Origin: Candidatus Argoarchaeum ethanivorans
GTDB taxonomy: Archaea > Halobacteriota > Methanosarcinia > Methanosarcinales > EX4572-44
DNA: 9,242 nt
Assembly (NCBI GenBank): GCA_905067535.1
Contig: CAJHIR010000042.1
Coordinates: forward strand, 1-9,242
Direction of reading: 5' to 3'
Shown: positions 1 to 6,323 of the stretch, one piece after another
Layout: the number at the start of each line of letters is the position of its first letter
Position numbering within the stretch: position 1 is the stretch's first letter
The notes under the pieces: model-generated
Databases searched by the model: none
Seen by the model: only the letters and a program-made list of their open reading frames with translations
Told to the model about the DNA's origin: nothing
Program-made: the position numbers and the translations under genes

Positions 1-52
1 CCCATACCTGAATTGTTTCGGGACTATACACACAGCCTCATATATCACAAGT

Positions 53-65
53 TTTATATAATATA
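53..65 (+). promoter_or_regulatory. TATA box upstream of the small ORF and DUF364 gene
   Basis: The stretch TTTATATAATATA matches the archaeal TATA box consensus. With the usual spacing of about 25 bases, transcription would begin near base 85-90, leaving a leader of about 40 bases before the 41-codon ORF at 129. No other A/T-rich box of this quality is seen before the DUF364 gene, so both ORFs are probably transcribed from here. The start site is inferred. Confidence 0.55.
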
Positions 66-128
66 GCATCTACAGTAACTTACCGTCTTCCAGTAAAATG
101 AAGGAACGGTCACAGAACAGGCGTATCA

Positions 129-254
129 ATGAATAATCGAACACACTCACTATTAAATATTATCGGCATGGGATTTCTTATCCTGACAGTCCTTGCCATG
201 GGATATATCCAGAACTGTGTCGGCTGCACGATCAATTGTTATTGCAAGAGGTAA
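129..254 (+). CDS. Small membrane protein with Cys-rich tail (41 aa), upstream of DUF364
   Basis: This short frame begins MNNRTHSLLNIIGMGFLI and ends with CVGCTINCYCKR. It has a short polar start, one hydrophobic stretch of about 20 residues (roughly 8-27) that could span the membrane, and then five Cys in 11 residues (a CxxC followed by CxxxCxC). It ends 5 bases before the ATG of the DUF364 gene, and its last codons carry that gene's Shine-Dalgarno site (AGAGGT at 247-252), a typical arrangement for translational coupling. Against it, there is no clear Shine-Dalgarno site in front of its own ATG. The Cys cluster could bind metal, which would suit the neighbouring putative metal-chelation gene, but this is inference. 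I know no named family for it. It could also be a leader peptide or a chance frame. Confidence 0.45.
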   Translation: MNNRTHSLLNIIGMGFLILTVLAMGYIQNCVGCTINCYCKR

Positions 255-259
255 TAAAA

Positions 260-982
260 ATGTACACAAAAATAAAGGAGAAAATCGAAAGAATTGTAGC
301 GGAAAACAACCTGTCAGAAGAGGCAGTGATCATAAGGGCAAAACCCCTGACACCAGAAGAAGCAATAGGAAACCCCGAAGGTGATGACTTTCCGATACTA
401 AAAGGACGTGAGCGGATGATGCAGGCAGAGTTCAGAGGCAGCTTTGGTCAGGCATTCACAGATATGTACGGCGACTTTGAAGGGACGCTCCAGGATGTCC
501 TTGCCATGGAACTCAACAACAACTACCGAAGGGCGATCTTTGTTGCAACACTGAACGCGGTGATGCGGAGTCTCGGGATGATCGATGGAAGCGTCCACTG
601 CAAGGACGCTGGTCCCGAGGAATGCGGGCTGGATCTGGTCGAGTTTCTTGAGGGGCACCGGGGGTCAAGAATCGCACTGGTTGGATTTCAGCCGGTACAC
701 GCACGGCGCTGCTCTGAACGGCATGATCTCAAGATACTGGATATGGACCCGGAGAATATCGGAAAGGAGAAATCCGGTGTTGTGGTGCTGGACGGTAGTA
801 CGGATGCGGAAGAGGTGTTGGAGTGGTGCGATCTGGCGCTTATTACGGGGACGACGGTCGTTAACGGGACCCTTGAGCCGATACTTGAGATGGCGCAGGA
901 GAAGGCGGTCTTTTATGGGATCAGCATAGCGGGGGTTGCGGAGTTGCTCGGGCTCGAACGGTTCTGTCCAAGGTCGACGTGA
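260..982 (+). CDS. DUF364 family protein (putative heavy-metal chelation domain)
   Basis: This 240-residue protein matches the DUF364 family, named a putative heavy-metal-chelation domain from structural similarity; its biochemical role is not established. The N-terminal half (to about residue 105) would form the enolase-like part and the C-terminal half the Rossmann-like part. Recognisable segments are ATLNAVMR near residue 96, HCKDAGPEECG at 113-123 with His113, Cys114 and Cys122 as possible metal ligands, LVGFQPVH near 140, ITGTTVVNGT at 195-204 and YGISIAGVAELLGL near 219. I chose ATG 260 over the in-frame TTG at 236 because AGAGGT at 247-252 lies 7 bases before it and the family begins close to this residue. 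The reading frame is intact and of full length. Codons are GC-richer than in the operon that follows. It is probably cytoplasmic and co-transcribed with the small ORF at 129. Confidence 0.85.
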   Translation: MYTKIKEKIERIVAENNLSEEAVIIRAKPLTPEEAIGNPEGDDFPILKGRERMMQAEFRGSFGQAFTDMYGDFEGTLQDVLAMELNNNYRRAIFVATLNAVMRSLGMIDGSVHCKDAGPEECGLDLVEFLEGHRGSRIALVGFQPVHARRCSERHDLKILDMDPENIGKEKSGVVVLDGSTDAEEVLEWCDLALITGTTVVNGTLEPILEMAQEKAVFYGISIAGVAELLGLERFCPRST

Positions 983-1000
983 CTGATGGGAGGGGTGGAT

Positions 1001-1020
1001 AGAAACATATAATATGTATA
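1001..1020 (+). promoter_or_regulatory. BRE/TATA promoter of the kinase-Nudix operon
   Basis: AGAAAC (BRE-like purines) runs into ACATATAATATGTATA, a near-palindromic TATA region. Transcription would start around base 1030-1040, leaving a leader of about 50 bases. The leader contains a small hairpin, GACT-CGAA-AGTC, at 1034-1045. The Shine-Dalgarno site AGGTGATC at 1076-1083 precedes ATG 1088 by four bases and is an unusually complete match to an archaeal 16S tail. The operon thus seems to have its own promoter, separate from DUF364. Confidence 0.55.
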
Positions 1021-1087
1021 GGAATAGGGTTTAGACTCGAAAGTCCAGTGTTAACTTACAGATAAAATGAGAAACAGGTGATCGAAA

Positions 1088-2188
1088 ATGGTGAATTTAT
1101 TTTTGATTGACGGTGCAGCCGGGACTGGAAAGACCGACATGATAGAACACATAAGTGAAAAGTATTCAAGCCGCGATGTGGCAACCATCGTGCAAAAATT
1201 CACCACTCGGGAGCACAGGCATGAAGAAATTGATCGAAAACTGCATTTAGATTTAATTTTCTTATCACACTCAGAGTTCGATGAACATTCTAAGAACTCT
1301 AACTTTTATTCATACAAATATGGTGGTGAAAAATATGGTTTCTTTAAAGCAGCAGTGGATGAGGCTCTTGCTTCATATCAAAATGTATTCATCATAGTTC
1401 GCGATAGAATTACAATTCAACAGATTGTCAATGATTATCCAAAAGTTTGCACCGTGCCAGTTTTCATTTATTCTGACAATGAAAAAGTAATTGAAAGGTT
1501 AAAAAATGACGGTTATGACGATATATCCATTAATTTTCGACTATCAAGGCAGGAACTTGTATGGGATGACTATCTTAGACAATCCGATCTCTATCAAGAA
1601 GTCATCATAAATAACTCAAACAAACGAGACCTTCATCGCATCATTGACAAGTTATTAAAAAAGTATTCATTTGAACCGGAAGGTATTTTAGCGATTTCAC
1701 ATTCAGATAAATTTCCAATTATAAAGCCGCTCATTGGATTTAAGAAGGAAATGCAAAATCGCCTTAAGCTATTTCCTTATGACCGCAATGTTTTTCTTAT
1801 GATGAAGTTCCGACCTACCAATGAACTTGTTTACCCATTCATTAAAAACAATCTTGAGAATAGTGGTTTCAATTGCGTCCGGTCAGACCAACGGGGGTGG
1901 GATATTACAGAAAACATATATAACCCTATTGCGGTTCTCTACTGTTGCAAGTATGGAATAGCCTTGTTTGACGAACCTGAAGAGGGAAACAACTTCAGCC
2001 CGAATGTTGCCTATGAATTAGGTATGATGCAGCTTCAAGGCAAAAATTGTTTGGTACTTCGTCACAAGGATCTTCCAGAGATGCCTTTTGATTTAATAAA
2101 AGATTTGTATAAACGTTATTCAAAAGACCTTGAGCTTGAAGAAATAGTCCTTGAGTGGATTAAAAAGATTAAAGAAGAAGGGGAATAG
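1088..2188 (+). CDS. Guanylate-kinase-like P-loop domain fused to TIR-like / deoxyribosyltransferase-like domain
   Basis: This is a two-domain protein of 366 residues. Residues 1-195 look like a guanylate-kinase-type P-loop NTPase: Walker A GAAGTGKT at 9-16, then FTTREHRHEE at 38-47, which lines up with the GMP-binding TTRxxRxGE of guanylate kinase, then Tyr-rich YKYGGEKYGF at 76-85, and the strand VFIIVRD at 100-106. Residues 234-345 look like the TIR-like/nucleoside 2-deoxyribosyltransferase-like fold: FLMMKF at 236-241, Gly260 and Arg265-Asp267, IALFDE at 291-296, and SPNVAYELGMM at 304-314, in which Glu310 corresponds to the catalytic glutamate of enzymes that cleave N-glycosidic bonds. 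There is no signal peptide or membrane segment, so it is probably cytosolic. It is the first gene of a three-gene operon, with the next ATG 55 bases after its stop. I infer a nucleotide sensor or kinase coupled to a nucleotide- or NAD-degrading effector. The kinase domain could instead bind without catalysing. Domain calls are by eye. Confidence 0.75.
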   Translation: MVNLFLIDGAAGTGKTDMIEHISEKYSSRDVATIVQKFTTREHRHEEIDRKLHLDLIFLSHSEFDEHSKNSNFYSYKYGGEKYGFFKAAVDEALASYQNVFIIVRDRITIQQIVNDYPKVCTVPVFIYSDNEKVIERLKNDGYDDISINFRLSRQELVWDDYLRQSDLYQEVIINNSNKRDLHRIIDKLLKKYSFEPEGILAISHSDKFPIIKPLIGFKKEMQNRLKLFPYDRNVFLMMKFRPTNELVYPFIKNNLENSGFNCVRSDQRGWDITENIYNPIAVLYCCKYGIALFDEPEEGNNFSPNVAYELGMMQLQGKNCLVLRHKDLPEMPFDLIKDLYKRYSKDLELEEIVLEWIKKIKEEGE

Positions 2189-2243
2189 CTATTCATAACT
2201 GAGACGATGAAGAAAATTTGCGTTAACTATATAGAGGCATACT

Positions 2244-3518
2244 ATGGATTTAGTTGATTTGATCAAAAATACCGCTAACGAGTTAACCATTATTGGAACA
2301 ATGCCATTGTATGATGAACTTGTGGACTGTTCTGAAGAGATATATCGGGCGTTGGTGCAAAATCAGAATCTTCATTTAAATATATTTTATGAGGATGATA
2401 GCAATCTATTCTATCAAAGTTTGTCAACTGACACGAGTGTTGCAAGAAGTCGCGTGAGTTTTGCGAAATTAAGAGAATCGCGCGATCGTGTGTCAAGATT
2501 GCGAGAGTTTGTAATGAAATGCGCTGCCACCCCCGAAGAAAAAAAACTCCTCGTTGAGCGGTTGCAGGTTGAGCAGGTGAATCTTCGTCTATCGCTAAAT
2601 GCAATCCGATCTGACAAAGAATTATACATTTGCCCTGTCTCGGTTGAAGTCCCATCAGTGCAAATGTATCATCATATAGAATATAATGATGTTTGGTACT
2701 CATTGGTGAACGAGTATATTGATTTCTACACAGATGAGCAGAAGGGCAGAATATATCAATCCAATCCTTCTGATGAAATGTTGGTCATGTATGACAAGAA
2801 TGGGGTCCCTCGTGGAATCTTCCCAAGGAAGGCTTTTTACAATACGGACTTTCAAAGATATTCGGTATGGTTATTCATATTTAATAGGAAGGGTGAGATG
2901 TTATTACACCAGCGTTCCAAGAAAGCAACGGATAACTGGGAGCTTTGGGATAAGTCGGCAGGTGGCCATGTTGATATTGGTGATGTGTCAACAGCAGTAA
3001 GTGCTGAACGGGAGCTTATAGAGGAGTTATATCTACCGAATGCTGAATTTACAAAGTACATGATGGAAAACCGGAGTGACATAATCAATTTGGGGGTATG
3101 GAACCCTAAAAAGAGGGGGTATGAACGGGTATTGAGTGACATTCATAATTTTGGCCCATACGATTGGGCGTATTTTTATCTGGATGGACCAATTTCAAGA
3201 ACTTCAAAACGGCGATATCGTAACAATCCCAACGCGAAAATGGGAATCAAAGAAACCAAGTTCATAAGTGACGTTTTTCTTTTCATCGCACCTGCTAAAA
3301 TAATCGATAGTGAGGAGGCAGCTAATAAACTCAGTGGAGAAGTTAGTTTAAATCGTACTCTCAAAACTATTCCCGAGATTGTTCACTGGATTGAAGATGA
3401 AAAGTCTAAAGGTAATGAGACTGAAGTATTTACCGATGATCTATTATATATTATGGATTATATGAGGGATACGCTCGAAGAATTCTCAGAAAAGATCAAA
3501 GTCACGTTTAGTGAGTAG
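2244..3518 (+). CDS. Nudix hydrolase with unknown N-terminal domain
   Basis: This protein has 424 residues. The C-terminal part (about 178-385) is a Nudix hydrolase of the isopentenyl-diphosphate-isomerase/YfcD-like type. It has an MYDKNGVPRGIFPR entry segment, FIFNRKGEMLLHQRS at 211-225, WELWDKSAGGHVD at 232-244, and the metal-binding RELIEEL at 256-262 with Glu257, Glu260 and Glu261 all kept. Two oddities are visible: the spacing from Asp247 to Arg256 is one residue longer than in the classic GX5EX7REUXEE pattern, and the final Gly is Tyr263. Nudix enzymes hydrolyse a nucleoside diphosphate linked to another group; the substrate here cannot be told. Residues 1-160 begin with a strand-like LTIIGTM and LHLNIFYEDDSNLFY, followed by an Arg-rich helical stretch (70-125), and match no domain I recognise. 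The SD AGAGG at 2233-2237 supports ATG 2244. It is the middle gene of the operon, with 10 bases before the next ATG. Confidence 0.75.
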   Translation: MDLVDLIKNTANELTIIGTMPLYDELVDCSEEIYRALVQNQNLHLNIFYEDDSNLFYQSLSTDTSVARSRVSFAKLRESRDRVSRLREFVMKCAATPEEKKLLVERLQVEQVNLRLSLNAIRSDKELYICPVSVEVPSVQMYHHIEYNDVWYSLVNEYIDFYTDEQKGRIYQSNPSDEMLVMYDKNGVPRGIFPRKAFYNTDFQRYSVWLFIFNRKGEMLLHQRSKKATDNWELWDKSAGGHVDIGDVSTAVSAERELIEELYLPNAEFTKYMMENRSDIINLGVWNPKKRGYERVLSDIHNFGPYDWAYFYLDGPISRTSKRRYRNNPNAKMGIKETKFISDVFLFIAPAKIIDSEEAANKLSGEVSLNRTLKTIPEIVHWIEDEKSKGNETEVFTDDLLYIMDYMRDTLEEFSEKIKVTFSE

Positions 3519-3528
3519 GAAATTGTAG

Positions 3529-4701
3529 ATGTCATCTAGACTTTATATAATATCAGGATCGTCCGGCTCAGGGAAGACCGAACTCTTGGATCTAATTCAA
3601 AATCAAGCAACCTCTAAGGCGGTTCTCGCACCAAAATACTCAACTCGAAATGAACGAAAGGGCGAGTTTGATGATATCAGACATGTTGACAGAATCGACG
3701 ACGAGGAGTATACATTTGTTTATCCAATGAACAATTACACGTACGGTATAAAAGCAGAAGAAATTACGGATCTTCTCGGACGGGGTTACAATGTTTTTAT
3801 TATACTTAGCGATTTGCGAATAGTAGAAGAAGTAAAACAGTTTTTCGGCAGTATAGCAGTAAGTCTATACATTTTCAGGAACCTCTCAGCTGATCAGCTC
3901 GAAAAGGTATTGGAAGAACGCGAGATGGCACGCGGCATAAATCCGGTAGATACTGTTCCACTTGAAAGGCAAAGACAAACTCGATTGAATCGTTTATATT
4001 TTATACAGCGTAAATATGTTGATAACATTACGCTATTTGACCACATCATTCTAAACATAAGGAAACCTCAAGATATGCTCCAGCAAGTCATAAATCTTGT
4101 TGAAGGTTATGAAAATGGAATTGTACACAAAGATATGAGAGGACCGGTAATATTTCTAATAGCTGCGGCACCGGGAGCTGGTAAGCGTACACTAACAACT
4201 GCTATGTATGGTTTTGGCCGAAAGTCGATAACCGTTGTAAAAAAGGCAACTACACGCAAAATTCACGACGATGACGGGCCAGAAATTTATCACGTAGATG
4301 AAATTAATCATACTAAATTTAATATAAACTATTCATTTCATGATAAGTACACAGAATATGGAATAGAGACAGGAATAATGTGGCAGAACTTAAGCAAAGG
4401 TCGCTCCCAGATACTTATAACCAATATGCAACAATTTCGCAAATTCCGTGAGATGTTTGGTCCATTGGTAGTGTGTGTTTACCTGCATGCAACGCGAACT
4501 ATGAAACAACTTTTTGAGTGGCAAGTAGAGAGGCATGGGGATGAAGAGAAAGCGAAACGAAAGGTCGAAGAATTAGATCGCATTCATCAGGATTATATCA
4601 GCAATATTGCAGAATTTCAACATGTACTGCTTAATACTCTGGAGAAAGAGGACTTTTGGGAACAAATGCTCCGGTTGATGCGGTTTTATAGAGACAGGTA
4701 A
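3529..4701 (+). CDS. Protein with two tandem guanylate-kinase-like domains
   Basis: This 390-residue protein carries two copies of a guanylate-kinase-like fold. Domain 1 (about 1-195) has Walker A GSSGSGKT at 10-17, YSTRNERKGE at 37-46 (the GMP-binding TTRxxRxGE pattern), NNYTYGI at 68-74, NVFIILSD at 88-95 and an Arg-rich lid near 130-155. Domain 2 (about 203-390) repeats this order: IAAAPGAGKRTL at 211-222, KATTRKIHDDDGPE at 239-252, KYTEYGIE at 273-280 and VCVYLHATR at 315-323. In domain 2 the Ser/Thr after the Walker A lysine is Arg220, and the second Arg of the GMP motif is missing, so that copy may bind but not phosphorylate. True guanylate kinases are about 200 residues with one domain; this is not a housekeeping enzyme. 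It starts 10 bases after the Nudix gene stop, with weak AGGA at 3517-3520. I infer a nucleotide-sensing or -modifying partner of the other two genes. Confidence 0.75.
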   Translation: MSSRLYIISGSSGSGKTELLDLIQNQATSKAVLAPKYSTRNERKGEFDDIRHVDRIDDEEYTFVYPMNNYTYGIKAEEITDLLGRGYNVFIILSDLRIVEEVKQFFGSIAVSLYIFRNLSADQLEKVLEEREMARGINPVDTVPLERQRQTRLNRLYFIQRKYVDNITLFDHIILNIRKPQDMLQQVINLVEGYENGIVHKDMRGPVIFLIAAAPGAGKRTLTTAMYGFGRKSITVVKKATTRKIHDDDGPEIYHVDEINHTKFNINYSFHDKYTEYGIETGIMWQNLSKGRSQILITNMQQFRKFREMFGPLVVCVYLHATRTMKQLFEWQVERHGDEEKAKRKVEELDRIHQDYISNIAEFQHVLLNTLEKEDFWEQMLRLMRFYRDR

Positions 4702-4939
4702 ATTTCACATACGCCGAACTGGATAACCAAACTCTGCGCCGTATTCTGGCACTCTTCCTACTTACCCACCATCAAACACCCGTCCACATACATACCGATA
4801 CGCGATCCCCCTCCTTCCGCGGATGCCCTCCGAATTCATTCAGAGGTGGTACGGACGGGGCGTAAGTCCCCGCATTGGCAGACCGCAACGCCATGACCGC
4901 ACCGGGGCGATGTCAAATACTGGGCATCCAGACAGCTTG

Positions 4940-4964
4940 AGTTGTTTCCAATTTGGATACAACT
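4940..4964. repeat. 25-bp near-perfect palindrome
   Basis: Arms AGTTGT and ACAACT flank inner arms TCCAA and TTGGA, separated by one base at the centre. The only other break in symmetry is one T facing T between outer and inner arms. Such a length of dyad symmetry is unlikely by chance. It is not followed by a T-run, so it does not look like an intrinsic terminator. It could be an operator for a dimeric regulator, an RNA hairpin, or a mobile-element remnant. It lies about 240 bases after the kinase operon and 410 before the amidotransferase. Confidence 0.65.
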
Positions 4965-5361
4965 GGCATCGCAATCACCGGATGACAAGCATTCCCGCAA
5001 CAGATTTTCGCAAACACCGAAAACCACATCATACGGACCGGAACCGCAAATGCCCACTCATGCACCAGACCGCACTCAGCTACGAGACGGCGGCCCCAGA
5101 CGGCGGCAGGCAGGAACTAAAAACCTCTCAAGGGAACGCGAGAAGTCCATCTCTTTCGCTGCGCAGAAGTCCCCGGACGACACGAGCGATTCCGGCGGAG
5201 GCATCCGAAAGCGCATCCGGACTTTGGGATGACCCGATCGATGATCCGGGGCTGGGATGATTTTGTCCGATTGGGCGGGACAACCTTTGGCAGGATTTGC
5301 GGGTTGCTCACAGACTGATAACAAAAAACCTTTAAGAAGTCCCGTCCACGATTGAGTATTA

Positions 5362-5370
5362 AAAGGAGGA
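5362..5370 (+). promoter_or_regulatory. Strong Shine-Dalgarno site deciding the amidotransferase start
   Basis: AAAGGAGGA precedes the adjacent GTG (5375) and ATG (5378). Spacing of 7 bases to ATG 5378, and the family's usual MRIHYLQ start, favour ATG over the GTG one codon earlier. A possible weak promoter element, CCTTTAAG, lies at 5329-5336, but it is too poor and too close to call with confidence. Confidence 0.7.
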
Positions 5371-5377
5371 AACTGTG

Positions 5378-6100
5378 ATGAGAATCCATTACCTGCAGCA
5401 TGTTCCCTTCGAGGGGCTGGGAAATATCGAGAAATGGGCGCTCTCAAAAGGGCACCAGATATCGGATACACAACTCTACAACAACGATCCACTACCTGAA
5501 CCGGAAGAGTTCGACTGGTTGATCGTAATGGGCGGTCCGATGAACATCTACGAGGAAGACGAGTTCCCCTGGCTTGCCAGAGAAAAAGTCTTCATCAAAA
5601 ATGCTATCGACTCCGACAGAATCGTTCTTGGAATCTGCCTCGGCGCCCAGCTAATCGCAAGCGTTCTCGGCGCAAAAATCCACAAGAACCACTACCCTGA
5701 AATTGGATGGTTCGACGTGCAGCTCACTTGCGCTGCCAGCAAATCCCGGGTGTTCAGACAGCTTCCGGAACGATTCACAGCGTTTCACTGGCACGGCGAC
5801 ACGTTTGACCTGCCGCCGGGAGCCACAGGAGTCGCAGAATCGGATGCGTGCCAAAACCAGGCGTTCGAGTACGGAAGCAGAAGCAGGGTCATCGGGCTGC
5901 AATTCCATCTTGACACGACTTTTGAGAGCATCAAGCAGCTGGTTGTGCACTGCGGCGACGAACTGGTTCATGGTGAGTATGTTCAGAGTAGGGATGAGTT
6001 GTTGACGCAATGCAGGAATCTTGATGACCTGTGTGGGTACAGTGAGATTCTGCTCGATTGTGTTGAGGCGGAATATAAAGGTGTGCATGAGGACGATTGA
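5378..6100 (+). CDS. Class I glutamine amidotransferase-like protein
   Basis: This 240-residue stand-alone protein of the class I glutamine amidotransferase superfamily resembles the glutaminase domain of GMP synthase. The oxyanion-region motif VMGGPMNIYEED is at 50-61, the nucleophile elbow GICLGAQ at 85-91 gives Cys87, FHWHGDTF is at 136-143, and QFHLDTT at 175-181 gives catalytic His177. The third member of the triad, usually Glu two residues after His (FHLE or FHPE), is Asp179 here, a conservative change that may weaken or alter activity. These proteins release ammonia from glutamine for a partner enzyme, or act on gamma-glutamyl compounds; no synthase partner is next door, so the acceptor is unknown. 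No signal peptide or membrane segment is present. It looks monocistronic, with a strong Shine-Dalgarno site, and GC-richer codons than the upstream operon. Confidence 0.85.
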   Translation: MRIHYLQHVPFEGLGNIEKWALSKGHQISDTQLYNNDPLPEPEEFDWLIVMGGPMNIYEEDEFPWLAREKVFIKNAIDSDRIVLGICLGAQLIASVLGAKIHKNHYPEIGWFDVQLTCAASKSRVFRQLPERFTAFHWHGDTFDLPPGATGVAESDACQNQAFEYGSRSRVIGLQFHLDTTFESIKQLVVHCGDELVHGEYVQSRDELLTQCRNLDDLCGYSEILLDCVEAEYKGVHEDD

Positions 6101-6137
6101 TAACCGGTAATTCTTGGCTCCTGCAAGCTACTAAGCA

Positions 6138-6208
6138 CTGCACAACTTTGTTGTGCAGAACCGCACACGCCATGTGCAAAAATAACTCTCGATTGCTTTG
6201 CAATCGAG
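6138..6208. repeat. Three successive hairpins between amidotransferase and TBP
   Basis: Hairpin 1 (6138-6158) is CTGCACAAC-TTT-GTTGTGCAG, with nine perfect pairs. Hairpin 2 (6163-6177) is GCACA-CGCCA-TGTGC, with five pairs. Hairpin 3 (6188-6208) is CTCGATTGC-TTT-GCAATCGAG, with nine perfect pairs. The outer two share stem length and a TTT loop, and their centres are 50 bases apart. No T-run follows on the plus strand. They may protect or end the amidotransferase transcript, form a small RNA, or be operator sites upstream of the TBP promoter. Confidence 0.7.
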
Positions 6209-6271
6209 TAGAAAATAACGTGTGATGTATTGACCCTTCCCAGATAGGCTCTTAACAAAGTCAAGTCAAGT

Positions 6272-6287
6272 TAAAAAGATTTATAAA
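6272..6287 (+). promoter_or_regulatory. BRE/TATA promoter of TBP
   Basis: AAAAAG directly before TTTATAAA (6280-6287) is a good archaeal BRE plus TATA box, 37 bases upstream of the TBP ATG. The predicted start near 6310 would leave a short leader, consistent with the absence of a Shine-Dalgarno site before ATG 6324. A short direct repeat (GTCAAGTCAAGTT, 6260-6272) lies just upstream and may be a regulator site. Confidence 0.65.
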
Positions 6288-6323
6288 GCTTTAAATAATA
6301 ACAGTATAATAGATACAATTATT

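Larger units (their letters stand above)
4702..5377. other. 0.68-kb stretch without a convincing gene
   Basis: Frames on both strands here give low-complexity, Arg/Pro/Ser/His-rich translations with no known motif, as GC-rich non-coding DNA does. No tRNA, rRNA or CRISPR pattern is visible. It contains a strong palindrome (separate entry) and the 8-mer AGAAGTCC three times (5141-5148, 5165-5172, 5335-5342). AAGTCC at 5167-5172 could pair with GGACTT at 5219-5224, and GGGG/CCCC around 4857-4873 could form another short stem. It may hold a structured RNA, a 5' leader for the amidotransferase gene, or a worn-out gene. No clear terminator follows the kinase operon. Confidence 0.5.

Noticed and set aside
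236..259. TTG start giving DUF364 eight extra residues
   Set aside because: The Shine-Dalgarno AGAGGT at 247-252 serves ATG 260, and the extra residues would be encoded by that site itself.
2208..2258. 16-codon frame MKKICVNYIEAYYGFS before the Nudix gene
   Set aside because: Very short, overlaps the Nudix start, and has no Shine-Dalgarno site.
4823..5260. Open frame of 145 codons on the plus strand in the gap
   Set aside because: The translation is rich in Arg, Pro, Ser and His, has no motif or Shine-Dalgarno site, and overlaps other equally poor frames on both strands, as expected in GC-rich non-coding DNA.
5375..5377. GTG as start of the amidotransferase
   Set aside because: ATG one codon later has better spacing to AAAGGAGGA and matches the family's usual start.
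5076..5492. Minus-strand frame of 138 codons
   Set aside because: It runs into the well-supported amidotransferase gene and shows no recognisable motif.
6138..6208. CRISPR array or intrinsic terminators
   Set aside because: The three hairpins have different sequences with no spacer-repeat regularity, and no T-run follows them on the plus strand.
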